Shown here: positions 31,009-39,925 of the stretch, one piece after another | Layout of the letters: every line of letters begins with the position of its first letter | How positions within the stretch are numbered: the first letter of the stretch is position 1 | Assembly: GCF_010435965.1 (NCBI RefSeq) | Contig: NZ_JAAGAA010000006.1 | Location: 62,001 to 126,000 of the forward strand | From: Crenobacter caeni | GTDB lineage: Bacteria > Pseudomonadota > Gammaproteobacteria > Burkholderiales > Chromobacteriaceae | Reading direction: 5' to 3' | DNA length: 64,000 nt | Translations under genes and position numbers: made by a program | The notes under the pieces: generated by a model | Told to the model about the DNA's origin: nothing | What the model saw: the letters and a program-made list of their open reading frames with translations, nothing else | The model's database searches: none

Positions 31009-31995
31009 TCAAACCGCCGGCGGGTCGTTGCGCGTCTTGTACAGCGAGTAGACGACGCCGGCGAACAGCAGGCCGAAGGTCACCCCCAGCGACAGCGGCG
31101 TCGGCACCTTCAGCGCGACCATGCCGATATCGTTCAGATAGACCAGCGCGACCTTCACGCCAATGAACACCAGCACCAGCGACAGCGCGTACTTCAGGTA
31201 GTGGAAGCGGTGCACCATCGCAGCCAGCGCGAAGTAGAGCGCGCGCAGGCCGAGGATCGCGAAGATGTTCGACGTGTACACGATGAACGGGTCCTGCGTG
31301 ATCGCGAAGATCGCCGGGATGCTGTCGACCGCGAAGATCAGGTCCGCGCTCTCGACCAGCACCAGCGCGAGCAACAGCGGGGTTGCCCACCAGCCACGGC
31401 TAAGGCCGTGCGCCTCGCCGCGCACCCAGAACTTCTCGCCGTGCAGCGTCGGCGTGAAGCGCAGGTGTGTGCGCAGCCAGCGGTACAGCTTGTTGTGCTC
31501 GATGTCCGGGTGCTCGTCGTCGGCGACCAGCATCTTGACGCCGGTGAACACCAGGAAGGCACCGAACACCAGCAGCACCCACTGGTACTGCGCGACCAGC
31601 ACCGCACCCAGGCCGATCATCACCGCACGCATCAGGATCACGCCCAGGATGCCCCAGAACAGCACGCGGTGCTGGTAGATGCGCGGCACGGCGAGACTCG
31701 AAAAGATCAGCGCGATCACGAACACGTTGTCCATCGACAGCGACTTCTCGACCACGTAGCCGGTCAGGTAGGCCATGCCGGCGTCCGCCCCCTTGTACCA
31801 CCAGATCCAGCCGCCGAAGGCCAGACCCAGCGCAATGTAGAACGCCGACAGCTTCAGGCTTTCGCTGACGGTGATCTCTCGCTGCTCCTTGTGCAGCACA
31901 CCCAGGTCGAACGCGAGCAGCGCGACCACGATCAGGAAGAACATCAGCCACACCCACAGCGGGTAGCCGACAAACGGGACAGTCATCAATTCCAT
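31009..31995 (-). CDS. TerC/Alx family membrane protein
   Basis: A 328-residue inner-membrane protein with about nine membrane segments. GYVVEKSLSMDNVFVIALIF and LVESADLIFAVDSIPAIFAI are the paired Asp-containing TerC signatures. Alx of E. coli, a manganese-exporting relative regulated by pH and Mn, aligns over its full length. Mn2+ export or tellurite-related roles are inferred from family. The start at 31995 was chosen; a second ATG three codons in (31986) is possible. No yybP-ykoY riboswitch fold was seen in the short leader. Confidence 0.88.
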   Translation of the reverse strand: MELMTVPFVGYPLWVWLMFFLIVVALLAFDLGVLHKEQREITVSESLKLSAFYIALGLAFGGWIWWYKGADAGMAYLTGYVVEKSLSMDNVFVIALIFSSLAVPRIYQHRVLFWGILGVILMRAVMIGLGAVLVAQYQWVLLVFGAFLVFTGVKMLVADDEHPDIEHNKLYRWLRTHLRFTPTLHGEKFWVRGEAHGLSRGWWATPLLLALVLVESADLIFAVDSIPAIFAITQDPFIVYTSNIFAILGLRALYFALAAMVHRFHYLKYALSLVLVFIGVKVALVYLNDIGMVALKVPTPLSLGVTFGLLFAGVVYSLYKTRNDPPAV

Positions 31996-32120
31996 GGCTC
32001 ACTCTTTCAATTGGCTGCACCGCGCAGACGCGTCGGTACAAGGCAAGTGTATATCCATTTTAACTAACGATTAATGCGGATTAATACTATAAATCATCCG
32101 TATTTTTCGAATGATCAGGC

Positions 32121-32147
32121 AAAAAAACGGGGCGCCAAGGCGCCCCG
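32121..32147 (-). terminator. htpX terminator
   Basis: On the minus strand, a 9-bp stem (32128-32136 with 32139-32147) is followed by seven Ts. Confidence 0.8.
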
Positions 32148-32185
32148 GGAGCAAATACCACCAAGGGTGGAGAGAGGGAATCCGT

Positions 32186-33061
32186 TTAGCGGGCAGCCAG
32201 GCGCGCGAGGCGCTCCTCGATGCTCGGGTGCGAAGCGAACAGCGCCATCAGGCCGCCACCGCCGGCGATGCCCGAGGCAGCCATGTTCTGCGGCAAGGCG
32301 CCCGGAGTCAGCCCGCCCAGGCGCTGCAGCGCGTGCGCCATCGGCACCGGCGAGCCCATCAGGGTCGCGGCACCCGCGTCGGCGCGGAATTCGCGCTGGC
32401 GCGAGAAGTACATCACGATCATCGACGCGAGGATGCCGAACAGGATTTCGCAGATGATCACCGTCACGAAGTAGCCGATGCCGGTACCGGACGACTCCTC
32501 GTCGTTGCGGCGCAGGAAGCTGTCGACCAGGTAGCCAACCACGCGGGCCAGGAAGAACACGAAGGTGTTGACCACGCCCTGGATCAGCGTCAGCGTCACC
32601 ATGTCGCCGTTGGCGATGTGCGCGACCTCGTGCGCGAGCACCGCTTCGACTTCCTCGTGCGTCATACTTGTAAGCAACCCGGTCGACACCGCGACCAGCG
32701 AGCTGGACTTACTCGCGCCGGTCGCGAAAGCGTTGGGCGCGCCCTCGTAGATCGCCACCTCGGGCATCGGCAAGTTGGCGCGGGTGGCGAGCTTGTGCAC
32801 GGTCTGCATCAGCCACGCCTCGGTCTCGTTGCGCGGGGTTTCGATCACCTGCGCGCCGGTCGACCATTTGGCGATGGTCTTGGACATCGCCAGCGAGATG
32901 AAGGCACCGCCGAAGCCGAGCACGGCGGAGAACACCAGCAGCATGCCGAGGTTGAGGCCGTTGGCGGTCAGGAAGCGGTTGACGCCCAGCACCTGCACCA
33001 CCACGCTGAGCACCAGCATCACCGCGATATTGGTCGCGATCAGCAGAATCACGCGTTTCAC
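32186..33061 (-). CDS. htpX: protease HtpX
   Basis: A 291-residue inner-membrane zinc metalloprotease of the M48 family that degrades misfolded membrane proteins with FtsH. Two N-terminal membrane segments (about 4-24, 37-57) precede the catalytic motif HEVAH, and the third zinc ligand lies in [10 protein letters not shown]. Two further hydrophobic segments follow HEVAH. The ATG at 33061 gives the usual MKRxxL N-terminus with AAGGAAAG upstream. It is divergent from nhaR, 121 bp apart. Confidence 0.95.
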   Translation of the reverse strand: MKRVILLIATNIAVMLVLSVVVQVLGVNRFLTANGLNLGMLLVFSAVLGFGGAFISLAMSKTIAKWSTGAQVIETPRNETEAWLMQTVHKLATRANLPMPEVAIYEGAPNAFATGASKSSSLVAVSTGLLTSMTHEEVEAVLAHEVAHIANGDMVTLTLIQGVVNTFVFFLARVVGYLVDSFLRRNDEESSGTGIGYFVTVIICEILFGILASMIVMYFSRQREFRADAGAATLMGSPVPMAHALQRLGGLTPGALPQNMAASGIAGGGGLMALFASHPSIEERLARLAAR

Positions 33062-33182
33062 TTTGTCTTTCCTTTCAGGTTCATGGGCCGGTAGACCGAG
33101 CCCACTGACATAAGTTCATGTTAGCGAAGATGATTGAATGATAAAATCGGATAATTTCTGAGAATAATTCCGAGTTTTTCAG

Positions 33183-34079
33183 ATGATAGAGACCCTGAAC
33201 TACCACCACCTGCGTTACTTCTGGGCAGTCGCGCGCGAAGGCAGCGTCACCCGGGCCGCCGAACGGCTGGGCATGAGCGCGCAGACGGTCAGCGGCCAGG
33301 TGTCGCGGCTGGAAGCCGCGCTCGGGCAGGCACTGTTCACGCAGGTCGGCCGCACGCTGGAGCTGACCGAGGCCGGCCGCGCCGCGCTCAGCTACGCCGA
33401 CCAGATCTTCCTCTTGGGCGAGCAGCTGACCGACGCGCTGCGCGACGCGTCGCTCGAGCGCACGCTGCGCCTGAGCGCCGGCGTCGCCGACGTCGTCCCC
33501 AAGACGGTCAGCTACCACCTGCTCGAACCGGCGCTCAGCGCAACCGACGCGCTCAGGCTGACCTGCCGCGAGGGGAGCTTCGACGAGCTGCTGAACGAGC
33601 TGGCGCTGCACCGGCTGGACATCGTGCTCTCCGACCGCCCGGCGCTGGCCGGCCAGGCGCAGTTCGAGTCGCGCCTGCTCGCGCGCTGCCCGGTCGGCGT
33701 CTACGGCACGCCGGAATTGGCCGGCCGCTACCGGCAAGGTTTTCCCGCTTCGCTATCCGGCGCGCCGCTGTTGATGCCGACCCGCGACAACGTGCTGCGC
33801 GGGCAGGTCGAGGCGTGGCTCTCCGAGATCGGCGTGCGCGTGCGGGTGGTCGGCGAATTCGAGGACGGCGCGCTGATGAAGACCTTCGGCGGCCGGGGCT
33901 TCGGGCTGTTCCCTGCCCCGTCGTTTGCCAGCGCCGACATCACCGGCCACTTCGGCGTCGAGAAGGTCGGCGATATCGGCAGCGTGTTCGAGCAGTACTG
34001 GGCGATCGCCAACCGCAAGAAGATCCGCCACAAGGCGGTCGCCGCGATCTGGGCAGCCGGCAGCGACGAGGCGCGCTGA
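33183..34079 (+). CDS. nhaR: LysR-type regulator, NhaR-like
   Basis: A 298-residue LysR-family regulator. The N-terminal helix-turn-helix (YHHLRYFWAVAREGSVTRAA, then LGMSAQTVSGQVSRLE) closely matches NhaR, which activates the Na+/H+ antiporter gene nhaA. The effector domain follows from about residue 90. No nhaA lies in the window; the neighbour is divergent htpX. The 33100-33180 region is AT-rich, with TAAAAT and GATAAT boxes. Regulatory target here is inferred only from family. Confidence 0.85.
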   Translation: MIETLNYHHLRYFWAVAREGSVTRAAERLGMSAQTVSGQVSRLEAALGQALFTQVGRTLELTEAGRAALSYADQIFLLGEQLTDALRDASLERTLRLSAGVADVVPKTVSYHLLEPALSATDALRLTCREGSFDELLNELALHRLDIVLSDRPALAGQAQFESRLLARCPVGVYGTPELAGRYRQGFPASLSGAPLLMPTRDNVLRGQVEAWLSEIGVRVRVVGEFEDGALMKTFGGRGFGLFPAPSFASADITGHFGVEKVGDIGSVFEQYWAIANRKKIRHKAVAAIWAAGSDEAR

Positions 34080-34102
34080 TTTCGCGCACGCGCGCGATCG
34101 GC

Positions 34103-34108
34103 TACAGT
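34103..34108 (+). promoter_or_regulatory. truC -10 box, leaderless spacing
   Basis: TACAGT ends 6 bp before the truC ATG. A transcription start 7 bp after this box would fall on the A of ATG. No Shine-Dalgarno site is present. Confidence 0.4.
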
Positions 34109-34114
34109 GCGCGC

Positions 34115-34861
34115 ATGCTGAACATTCTCCATCTGGATTCGCGGCTGGCCGTCATCGACAAACCCTCCGGCCTGATCGTCCACCGTTCCGTGCTCGACTG
34201 GCACGAGACGCGCTTCGCGCTGCAACTGTTGCGCGACCAGTTAGGGCAAAGGGTGTACGCGGTGCACCGTCTCGACAAGGGCACCTCCGGCGTGCTCGCC
34301 TTCGCGCTCGACAAGGACGCGGCGCGCGCGCTCGGCCAAGCCTTCGAGGCGCAGCAGGTCGACAAGACCTACCTCGCCGTGGTGCGCGGCTGGCCTGACG
34401 ACGAGGGCGTGATCGATTACGCGCTCAGCCGCCGCTACGACGACGTCGAACAGGTGCCGCCCGACAAGCGCGGCGAGGCGCAGGACGCGCGCACCCGCTA
34501 CCGCACGCTCGCGCGCGCCGAGCTGCCGGTGCTGATCGAACGCTACCCGCAAAGCCGCTACGCGCTGGTCGAACTCTCGCCCGAGACCGGCCGCCGCCAC
34601 CAGTTGCGCCGCCACCTCAAGCATATCGCCCACCCCATCATCGGCGACTCGACCTTCGGCCGCGGTGCGCACAACCGCTACTTCGCGTCCGCCTTCGGCG
34701 CCGACCGCATGCTGCTGCATTGCGCAAGGCTCACCTTCCCGCACCCGGACGGCGGCATGCTGACCGTCAACGCGCCAATCGGCGGCCGTTTCGCGCGCGT
34801 GGTCAGCGAACTTGGCTGGCAGGACGCGCTGGCGGCGGCCTTGCTACAATCCGCCCCCTGA
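34115..34861 (+). CDS. truC: tRNA pseudouridine(65) synthase, TruC type
   Basis: A 248-residue RluA-family pseudouridine synthase that aligns over its length with TruC, which modifies uridine 65 of tRNA. Catalytic Asp lies in HRLDKGTSG. The TruC features KPSGLIVHRS and TGRRHQLRRHLKHIAHPIIGD-like region (GRRHQLRRHLKH, HPIIGDSTFG) are present. The ATG at 34115 gives the family N-terminus. It lies 35 bp after nhaR. The -10 box placement suggests a leaderless transcript. Confidence 0.88.
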   Translation: MLNILHLDSRLAVIDKPSGLIVHRSVLDWHETRFALQLLRDQLGQRVYAVHRLDKGTSGVLAFALDKDAARALGQAFEAQQVDKTYLAVVRGWPDDEGVIDYALSRRYDDVEQVPPDKRGEAQDARTRYRTLARAELPVLIERYPQSRYALVELSPETGRRHQLRRHLKHIAHPIIGDSTFGRGAHNRYFASAFGADRMLLHCARLTFPHPDGGMLTVNAPIGGRFARVVSELGWQDALAAALLQSAP

Positions 34862-34877
34862 ATTCAAGGGATACGCC

Positions 34878-35726
34878 ATGCTCAGCTACCGACACGGCTT
34901 TCACGCCGGCAACCACGCCGACGTGCTCAAGCACCTGACCGAACTTGCGCTGATCGACTACCTGTCGCTCAAGGGCAAACCGTTCTGGTATATCGACACC
35001 CACGCCGGCGCCGGCGTCTACGCGCTGACCGAGGGCTTCGCCGCCAAGAACGCCGAGTACGCGGGCGGCATCGCGCGCCTGTGGGACGAGACCGACGCGC
35101 CCGAGGCGGTGACGCGCTACGTCGAGCTGGTGCGCCGGCTGAACACGGACGGCGTGCTGCGCCACTACCCGGGCTCGCCCTGGGTCGCCGCCGAGGCGAT
35201 GGCCGGCACCGACAAGCTGCGCCTCTTCGAGCTGCACCCGAGCGACGCGCCGCTGCTTGCCGGCAACTTCGACGAGCAGAAGCGGCGGGTACAGGTGCAG
35301 CAGGCCGACGGCTTCGAGGCGATCAAGAGCCTGTTGCCGCCGCCGCCGCGCCGTGCGCTGACGCTGATCGACCCGCCGTACGAGGACAAGCGCGACTACC
35401 AGCGCGTCGTCACGGCACTGAAAGACGCGCTGCGCCGTTTCGCCACCGGCGTCTACGCGGTGTGGTACCCCTGCCTCGCCCGCCGCGAAGTCGGGGACAT
35501 GGTCGACGCGCTGAAGAAGCTGCCGGCGAAGAACTGGCTGAACGTGCGCCTGGATGTTGCAACGCCCGCCGCCGACGGCTTCGGCATGTACGGCAGCGGA
35601 ATGTTCATCCTCAACGCGCCGTGGACGCTGCCTGCGACCATGCGCGAGGTGCTGCCCTACCTCGCCGAACGGCTCGCGCTCGACAAGGGCGCGCGTTACG
35701 TCATCGAACAGGGCGGCGACCTCTAA
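34878..35726 (+). CDS. rlmJ: 23S rRNA (adenine(2030)-N6)-methyltransferase
   Basis: A 282-residue RlmJ, which methylates A2030 of 23S rRNA. The N-terminus LSYRHGFHAGNHADVLKH is nearly invariant, FWYIDTHAGAGVY is the SAM-binding motif I, and LIDPPYEDKRDY carries the catalytic DPPY. The ATG at 34878 follows AAGGG. A TACAAT -10-like box lies about 30 bp upstream, inside the end of truC. A repeat-like intergenic element follows. Confidence 0.95.
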   Translation: MLSYRHGFHAGNHADVLKHLTELALIDYLSLKGKPFWYIDTHAGAGVYALTEGFAAKNAEYAGGIARLWDETDAPEAVTRYVELVRRLNTDGVLRHYPGSPWVAAEAMAGTDKLRLFELHPSDAPLLAGNFDEQKRRVQVQQADGFEAIKSLLPPPPRRALTLIDPPYEDKRDYQRVVTALKDALRRFATGVYAVWYPCLARREVGDMVDALKKLPAKNWLNVRLDVATPAADGFGMYGSGMFILNAPWTLPATMREVLPYLAERLALDKGARYVIEQGGDL

Positions 35727-35855
35727 GAACCTGTTCACGATCTGCTGCGCATCGCCGATACGGCGTTGAAAACAGCTTCGAAATGCTCATGTGCCACCTG
35801 TACATTCCGCTTTCTCAGCCGTTTTGACCTTGACTCTCCCTCGCTCGCGAGAGCG
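35727..35855. repeat. hairpin-rich intergenic element, possible interspersed repeat
   Basis: The sequence begins right after the rlmJ stop with GAACCTGTTCACGATCTGC. It contains nested imperfect inverted repeats (GTTGAAAACAGC at 35765-35776 against GCCGTTTTGACC at 35818-35829, and GAAATG against CATTCC inside). It ends with CTCGCTCGCGAG. It codes for nothing recognisable and has the look of a dispersed non-coding repeat; its copy number cannot be judged from one copy. Confidence 0.4.
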
Positions 35856-35865
35856 TGAATACGCT

Positions 35866-37584
35866 CTAGGGCCGGCTGGGTTCGACCGGCGCGAAGAGCT
35901 CGCCCTGAAAGCGCCGGCAGCCCGCCTCGCTGAGCAGCGCGTGCTGCGCGGTAGTCTCGACGCCGCGCGCGACCATCTCGACGCGCATCGACTCGGCAAG
36001 CGTGAGGAAGGCGCGGCACAGCGTCGGCGCGCTTTCGCCGTCCATCGCCTCGAACAGCACCCGGCAGTCGACCTTGAACGCGACAAAGGGCTGGTGGCGC
36101 AGCGCGAAGAGCGCGGTCAGCCCGCTGCCGAAGTCGTCGAGCACCAGACCTACGCCGATCTTGGAAAGCGCGCACAGTCGCTCGCCGACCGCCTCGGGCC
36201 GCCGGGCCAATAGCGGCTCACCGATTTCCAGCTGCAAGCGCGCGGGCGGCACCCCGTGGCGGGAGAGCACGGCGGCAAGCTCGCCAGGGTAATCGGGGTG
36301 GTAGAGCTGAGCCTCGCTCAGGTTGACCGCCAGCGTCCACTGCCGGCGGGCGGCGTCCTGCTGCCAGCGGGAGAGCTCGGCGCACGCCGCCTCGAGCACC
36401 CAGCGCCCGAGTTGCGCGGCGAGCGCGCTCTCCTGCACCAGCGCCATGATCTCGCGTCCGCGCAGCCAGCCATGTTCAGGGTGCTGCCAGCGCAGCAGCG
36501 CCTCGGCGCCGGTCACCTCGCCTGCCGCGCCGAACTGCCTTTGCACATGCAGTTGCAGCGCGCCGTCTTCCATCGCGTCGGCCAGCGCGGCGGCCAGGCG
36601 GGCGCGGGCCTCGACCTCGGCCTGCATCTGAGGGTCGAAGAAGCGGATCGCGTGCCGTCCGGCGCGCTTGGCGTGATACATCGCCAGGTCCGCCCGCTGC
36701 AACAGGCTCTCCGGCGCCGTCTCGTCGCCGCCAAACAGCGCGACGCCTAGGCTGCCGCCCAGCAGGTGCGTGTGGCCGGACACCTCGAACGGCCGGCACA
36801 GCCCGGCGAGGATCTTGCGCGCGACCGCTTCGGCCTGCAGCCCCGCCCCGTGTACGTCGGTGGCGAGCGCCTCGACCATCACCACGAATTCGTCTCCGCC
36901 GATGCGCGCGACGGTGTCGGCGGTACGCACGCAGTCGATCAGCCGCCGCCCCGTCTCGCACAGCACCTTATCGCCCGCGTCGTGCCCCAGCGTGTCGTTC
37001 AGCTGCTTGAAGTAGTCGAGGTCGATATAGATCAGCGCGCCCAGGCGCCGGTTGCGCTGGAAACTGGCCTGCGCAAGCGCCAGCCGGTCGAGCAGCAAGC
37101 GCCGGTTCGGCAGTCCGGTCAGCGCGTCGTAGTACGCGAGGCGGGACGCGCGCTGCTCGGAGCGCTTGCGCTCGGTGATGTCGGCCAGCGCGCCGACCAG
37201 CAGCAGCGGTGCGCCGTCCGGTGTGCGCGCACCGACGCTGCCGCGCGCCACCAGCCATAGCCACTGCCCGTCGCGGTGGCGGATGCGGAATTCGGCCTCG
37301 AATCGGCCGCTCAGGCACAACTGTTCGGCCACCTCGGCGCCGAGCAGGCCGACGTCCTCCGGGTGTACCCGCGCCAGCATGTCGTCGACCCCCAACTCGA
37401 ACGCGTACGCCGCGTAGCCGAACATCCGCCAGCACTGCGCGTCCGCGCGCACCCGCCGGTGCACGAGGTCGACCTCCCAGCCGCCAACCCCCGCGGCTTG
37501 CTGCACCCTGAGGCAAGTGGAAAGCCGCGCGCGCAGCCGATTAAGCGGCGCCCCCGTTCCCGGTAGAGCCCCCACGCCGCTCAC
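35866..37584 (-). CDS. PAS-GGDEF-EAL signalling protein
   Basis: A 572-residue cyclic di-GMP protein. A PAS domain (about 30-135, VGGWEVDL to ITERKRSEQ) precedes a GGDEF domain with intact GGDEF at 229-233. An EAL domain follows with EALLRW, the Asn in LAVNLSEAQL, LEIGEP, DDFGSG, the Lys in FKVD and GVET all present; the usual AEGVET reads ARGVET. Both synthesis and hydrolysis look possible. No membrane segments. The start is a GTG at 37584 overlapping the dehydrogenase stop (GTGA), so translation is probably coupled; the open frame further upstream is a shadow. Confidence 0.85.
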   Translation of the reverse strand: MSGVGALPGTGAPLNRLRARLSTCLRVQQAAGVGGWEVDLVHRRVRADAQCWRMFGYAAYAFELGVDDMLARVHPEDVGLLGAEVAEQLCLSGRFEAEFRIRHRDGQWLWLVARGSVGARTPDGAPLLLVGALADITERKRSEQRASRLAYYDALTGLPNRRLLLDRLALAQASFQRNRRLGALIYIDLDYFKQLNDTLGHDAGDKVLCETGRRLIDCVRTADTVARIGGDEFVVMVEALATDVHGAGLQAEAVARKILAGLCRPFEVSGHTHLLGGSLGVALFGGDETAPESLLQRADLAMYHAKRAGRHAIRFFDPQMQAEVEARARLAAALADAMEDGALQLHVQRQFGAAGEVTGAEALLRWQHPEHGWLRGREIMALVQESALAAQLGRWVLEAACAELSRWQQDAARRQWTLAVNLSEAQLYHPDYPGELAAVLSRHGVPPARLQLEIGEPLLARRPEAVGERLCALSKIGVGLVLDDFGSGLTALFALRHQPFVAFKVDCRVLFEAMDGESAPTLCRAFLTLAESMRVEMVARGVETTAQHALLSEAGCRRFQGELFAPVEPSRP

Positions 37585-39206
37585 GCGCGCTCCGGGTAGA
37601 GTCCGGCGCACACAGCCGTGCGCGTGGCCGCGTCGGCGTCCAGCGCGCCAAACAGCGCGCCACCTTCCCCGAAGCGGCTCGCGACGAACAGGTCGGCGCG
37701 CGCGTCCGGCGCGCCGCGCCGCATCAAGACGCCCTGCACCAGCAGAGCGAGCGTGGTGGCGACGGCGCGCGCGCGCGCCTGAAGCAGCTCGGCGTCCAGC
37801 GCGAACAGCCGCTGCAACTCGCCCAGCGCGTGGCGCATCGGCTTGTCGGCGGCGACGCCGGCGGCTAGGTCGGCAAGCAGCACTTCGGCCAATTCCGGCG
37901 ACTGGCGCACGGCACGCAGCACGTCCAGGCACATCACGTTGCCCGAGCCCTCCCAGATCGAATTGACCGGCGCCTCGCGAAAATACCGCGCGAGTGGCCC
38001 CGTCTCGACGTAACCGTTGCCGCCGCACACCTCCATCGCTTCGGCGCAGACGGCCTCGGCGCGCTTGCACACCCAGAACTTGGCGGCCGGCGTCACGATG
38101 CGCCGCCACGCGAGCGACAAGGCATCCGCCCGCCCGAACGCGGCGGCAAGCGCGAGCGCCAGCCGGGTCGCCGCCTCGGTTTCCAGCGCGAGGTCGGCGA
38201 GCACCGCCTGCATCAGCGGCTGCGCCGCGAGCGTACGGCCGAACGCGTGCCGGCAGCGCGCGTGGTGGACGGCCTGCGCGGTCGCGCCGCGCATCAGCGC
38301 CGCGCTGCCCAGCACGCAATCGAGCCGGGTGTAGGTCGCCATCTCGATCAGGGTGCGGATGCCCCGCCCGGCCTCGCCGCACGGCCAGGCTTCGGCGTCG
38401 TCGAACACCACCTCGGCGCTGGCATTCGAGCGGTTGCCGACCTTGTCCTTCAGGCGGGTGATCGCCACGCCGTTGCGCGTGCTGTCGCGCCGCCAGCGCG
38501 GCAGCAAGAAGCACGACAGCGCGTCGTGGGCGTCCGCCTGGCGGGAGAGCACCAGATGGCCGTCCGCCATCGGTGCCGAATAGAACCACTTGTGGCCAGA
38601 CAAGCGGTAGCTGCCGTCGTCCGAGGCCACCGCGCGCGCTTCGTTGCCGCGCAGATCCGAGCCACCCTGCCGCTCGGTCAGCCCCATGCCCAGCACCAGC
38701 GCGTGCTTGTCGCGCCATGGGACGTCGCGCGAGTCGTAGCCGTCTGCCGCGGCTCCCGGCAACCAGGCGATGCCGTAGGCGGACGACGCGAGCAAGGGCT
38801 GCGCGGCGAAGGTCATGGTGGTCGGGCACAAGGCGCCGGACTCGAGCTGGCCGGCCATGAAGAAGGCTGCACCGCGCGCAAGGAAGCCGTCGGCGTTGCC
38901 GCGCTCGGGCATCCGGTGCAGCCCCTCCCTCCGCCACAGCGCCATCAGTGCGTGCCAAGCCGGATGAAAGCGCACCGTGTCGATGCGTTCGCCTCGCGCG
39001 TCGTGGCTGACCAGCTGCGGCGCGCAGGCGTTCGCGTCGCGCGCCCAGCCCGCCGCCTCCTCGCCGGCGAGCAACTGACCGAACGCGGCAAGGCGGCTTC
39101 GCTGTGTATGGTCGCAGCCGGCGAGCGTCTGCTGCAGCAAAGGGTCGTCGGCCCAAGGGTCGGGCAGGCAGTCCGGGACCTGGTTGTTCGGCAAGGAAAC
39201 GGGCAT
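37581..39206 (-). CDS. aidB: acyl-CoA dehydrogenase, AidB type
   Basis: A 541-residue flavoprotein like AidB, the alkylation-response acyl-CoA dehydrogenase homologue with DNA-binding ability. MTFAAQPLL, MGLTERQGGSDLRGN (the FAD-contacting segment), SGHKWFYSAP, and VCGGNGYVE followed by REAPVNSIWEGSGNVM are family signatures. The ATG at 39206 is preferred; a GTG at 39218 is possible. It is read with the downstream GGDEF-EAL gene. No Ada-type regulator is near. Catalytic function in vivo is uncertain for this family. Confidence 0.88.
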   Translation of the reverse strand: MPVSLPNNQVPDCLPDPWADDPLLQQTLAGCDHTQRSRLAAFGQLLAGEEAAGWARDANACAPQLVSHDARGERIDTVRFHPAWHALMALWRREGLHRMPERGNADGFLARGAAFFMAGQLESGALCPTTMTFAAQPLLASSAYGIAWLPGAAADGYDSRDVPWRDKHALVLGMGLTERQGGSDLRGNEARAVASDDGSYRLSGHKWFYSAPMADGHLVLSRQADAHDALSCFLLPRWRRDSTRNGVAITRLKDKVGNRSNASAEVVFDDAEAWPCGEAGRGIRTLIEMATYTRLDCVLGSAALMRGATAQAVHHARCRHAFGRTLAAQPLMQAVLADLALETEAATRLALALAAAFGRADALSLAWRRIVTPAAKFWVCKRAEAVCAEAMEVCGGNGYVETGPLARYFREAPVNSIWEGSGNVMCLDVLRAVRQSPELAEVLLADLAAGVAADKPMRHALGELQRLFALDAELLQARARAVATTLALLVQGVLMRRGAPDARADLFVASRFGEGGALFGALDADAATRTAVCAGLYPERA

Positions 39207-39302
39207 GGCGGCATCCACAGACAGAAGCGTCCGCCGGCATTCGGCGGTATTGCTCTAAAAATAGCCCTGCCAACAATAATGACAAGGCGCTAAAGGGAGC
39301 GC

Positions 39303-39761
39303 TCAGCCACCACGCGCCGTGTCGCCGGGCGCGCCGCGGAACAGGCGGTCTTCCAGCTCGCCGACGCTGGCGGCGAGCCCGTTGGCGCTCTCGTCGATCT
39401 TCTCTGCGAGCCGTGCGAAGCCCTGCTGTTGCGCGTCGGCCTGCTCGGCGAGCGACGCGCTCAGCTGGTGCTTGAGCTCGGAAAAGCGCGAAGCCTCGGC
39501 CTGCTCGGCCAGCGCGCGCGCGTCGGCGAGCGCGCGCGAATTGCGGCGGGCCTCGAGCAGCACGCCGCCTTGCAGCCAGACGATATAGACGAGGAACAGT
39601 GCCGCCTCGATCACGGCGACCCCGAGCAGGATCAGCCCCAGCGGCGCCTGGAAGTGGAAGAAGCCGAACGAGAGGTCGCTGACGGTGACGATCGCCGGCC
39701 AGTTCAGCGCGACGAAAGCGACCGCCAGCACGGCGAACAACAACAGGGCAAACAACGGCAT
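39303..39761 (-). CDS. two-helix membrane protein, LapA-domain-like
   Basis: A 152-residue protein. Two membrane segments lie at about 3-24 and 40-62 and resemble the LapA/DUF1049 layout. A cytoplasmic helical, coiled-coil-like tail (about 70-140) is rich in Ala, Glu, Gln and Arg. The start at 39761 gives MPLFALLLFAVLAV. It stands alone between aidB and ahpC. Function is unknown; a scaffolding role would be a guess. Confidence 0.65.
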   Translation of the reverse strand: MPLFALLLFAVLAVAFVALNWPAIVTVSDLSFGFFHFQAPLGLILLGVAVIEAALFLVYIVWLQGGVLLEARRNSRALADARALAEQAEASRFSELKHQLSASLAEQADAQQQGFARLAEKIDESANGLAASVGELEDRLFRGAPGDTARGG

Positions 39762-39857
39762 CGGGCGCTCCGGTCGGACAGTGGGATGATGACATTCACT
39801 TTAGCCGCCCTCCGCGCAGGATGCCCGAGCACACATGGAACTAATCCCGTGGAAAAT

Positions 39858-39872
39858 ATACAATCATTGTAT
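39858..39872 (+). promoter_or_regulatory. 7-1-7 palindrome upstream of ahpC
   Basis: ATACAATCATTGTAT is a perfect 7-1-7 palindrome. It matches 11 of 14 fixed positions of the PerR consensus (TTATAATNATTATAA), so it may bind a Fur/PerR-family regulator. TTGTAT within it could be a -35. Confidence 0.4.
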
Positions 39873-39888
39873 TCCAAAAGACTTATGG

Positions 39889-39925
39889 ATAGACTCTATC
39901 TATCAAGGCAATCCAATCAATTAAT
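39889..39925 (+). promoter_or_regulatory. OxyR-like site upstream of ahpC
   Basis: ATAG-N7-CTAT-N7-ATCC-N7-TAAT matches the spacing of the OxyR motif (ATAG-N7-CTAT-N7-ATAG-N7-CTAT); the first half is perfect, the second degenerate. A 9-bp inverted repeat CAATCCAAT/ATTGGATTG (39909-39932) overlaps the second half. Confidence 0.5.

Noticed and set aside
31996-32120. Manganese (yybP-ykoY) riboswitch before the TerC/Alx gene
   Set aside because: The region to the htpX terminator is only about 125 bp and lacks the conserved paired loops; only a phased direct repeat is visible.
37585-39795. Upstream extension of the GGDEF-EAL frame to 1309 residues
   Set aside because: The extension is an out-of-frame shadow of aidB and the LapA-like gene. 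Homology begins after the GTG at 37584.
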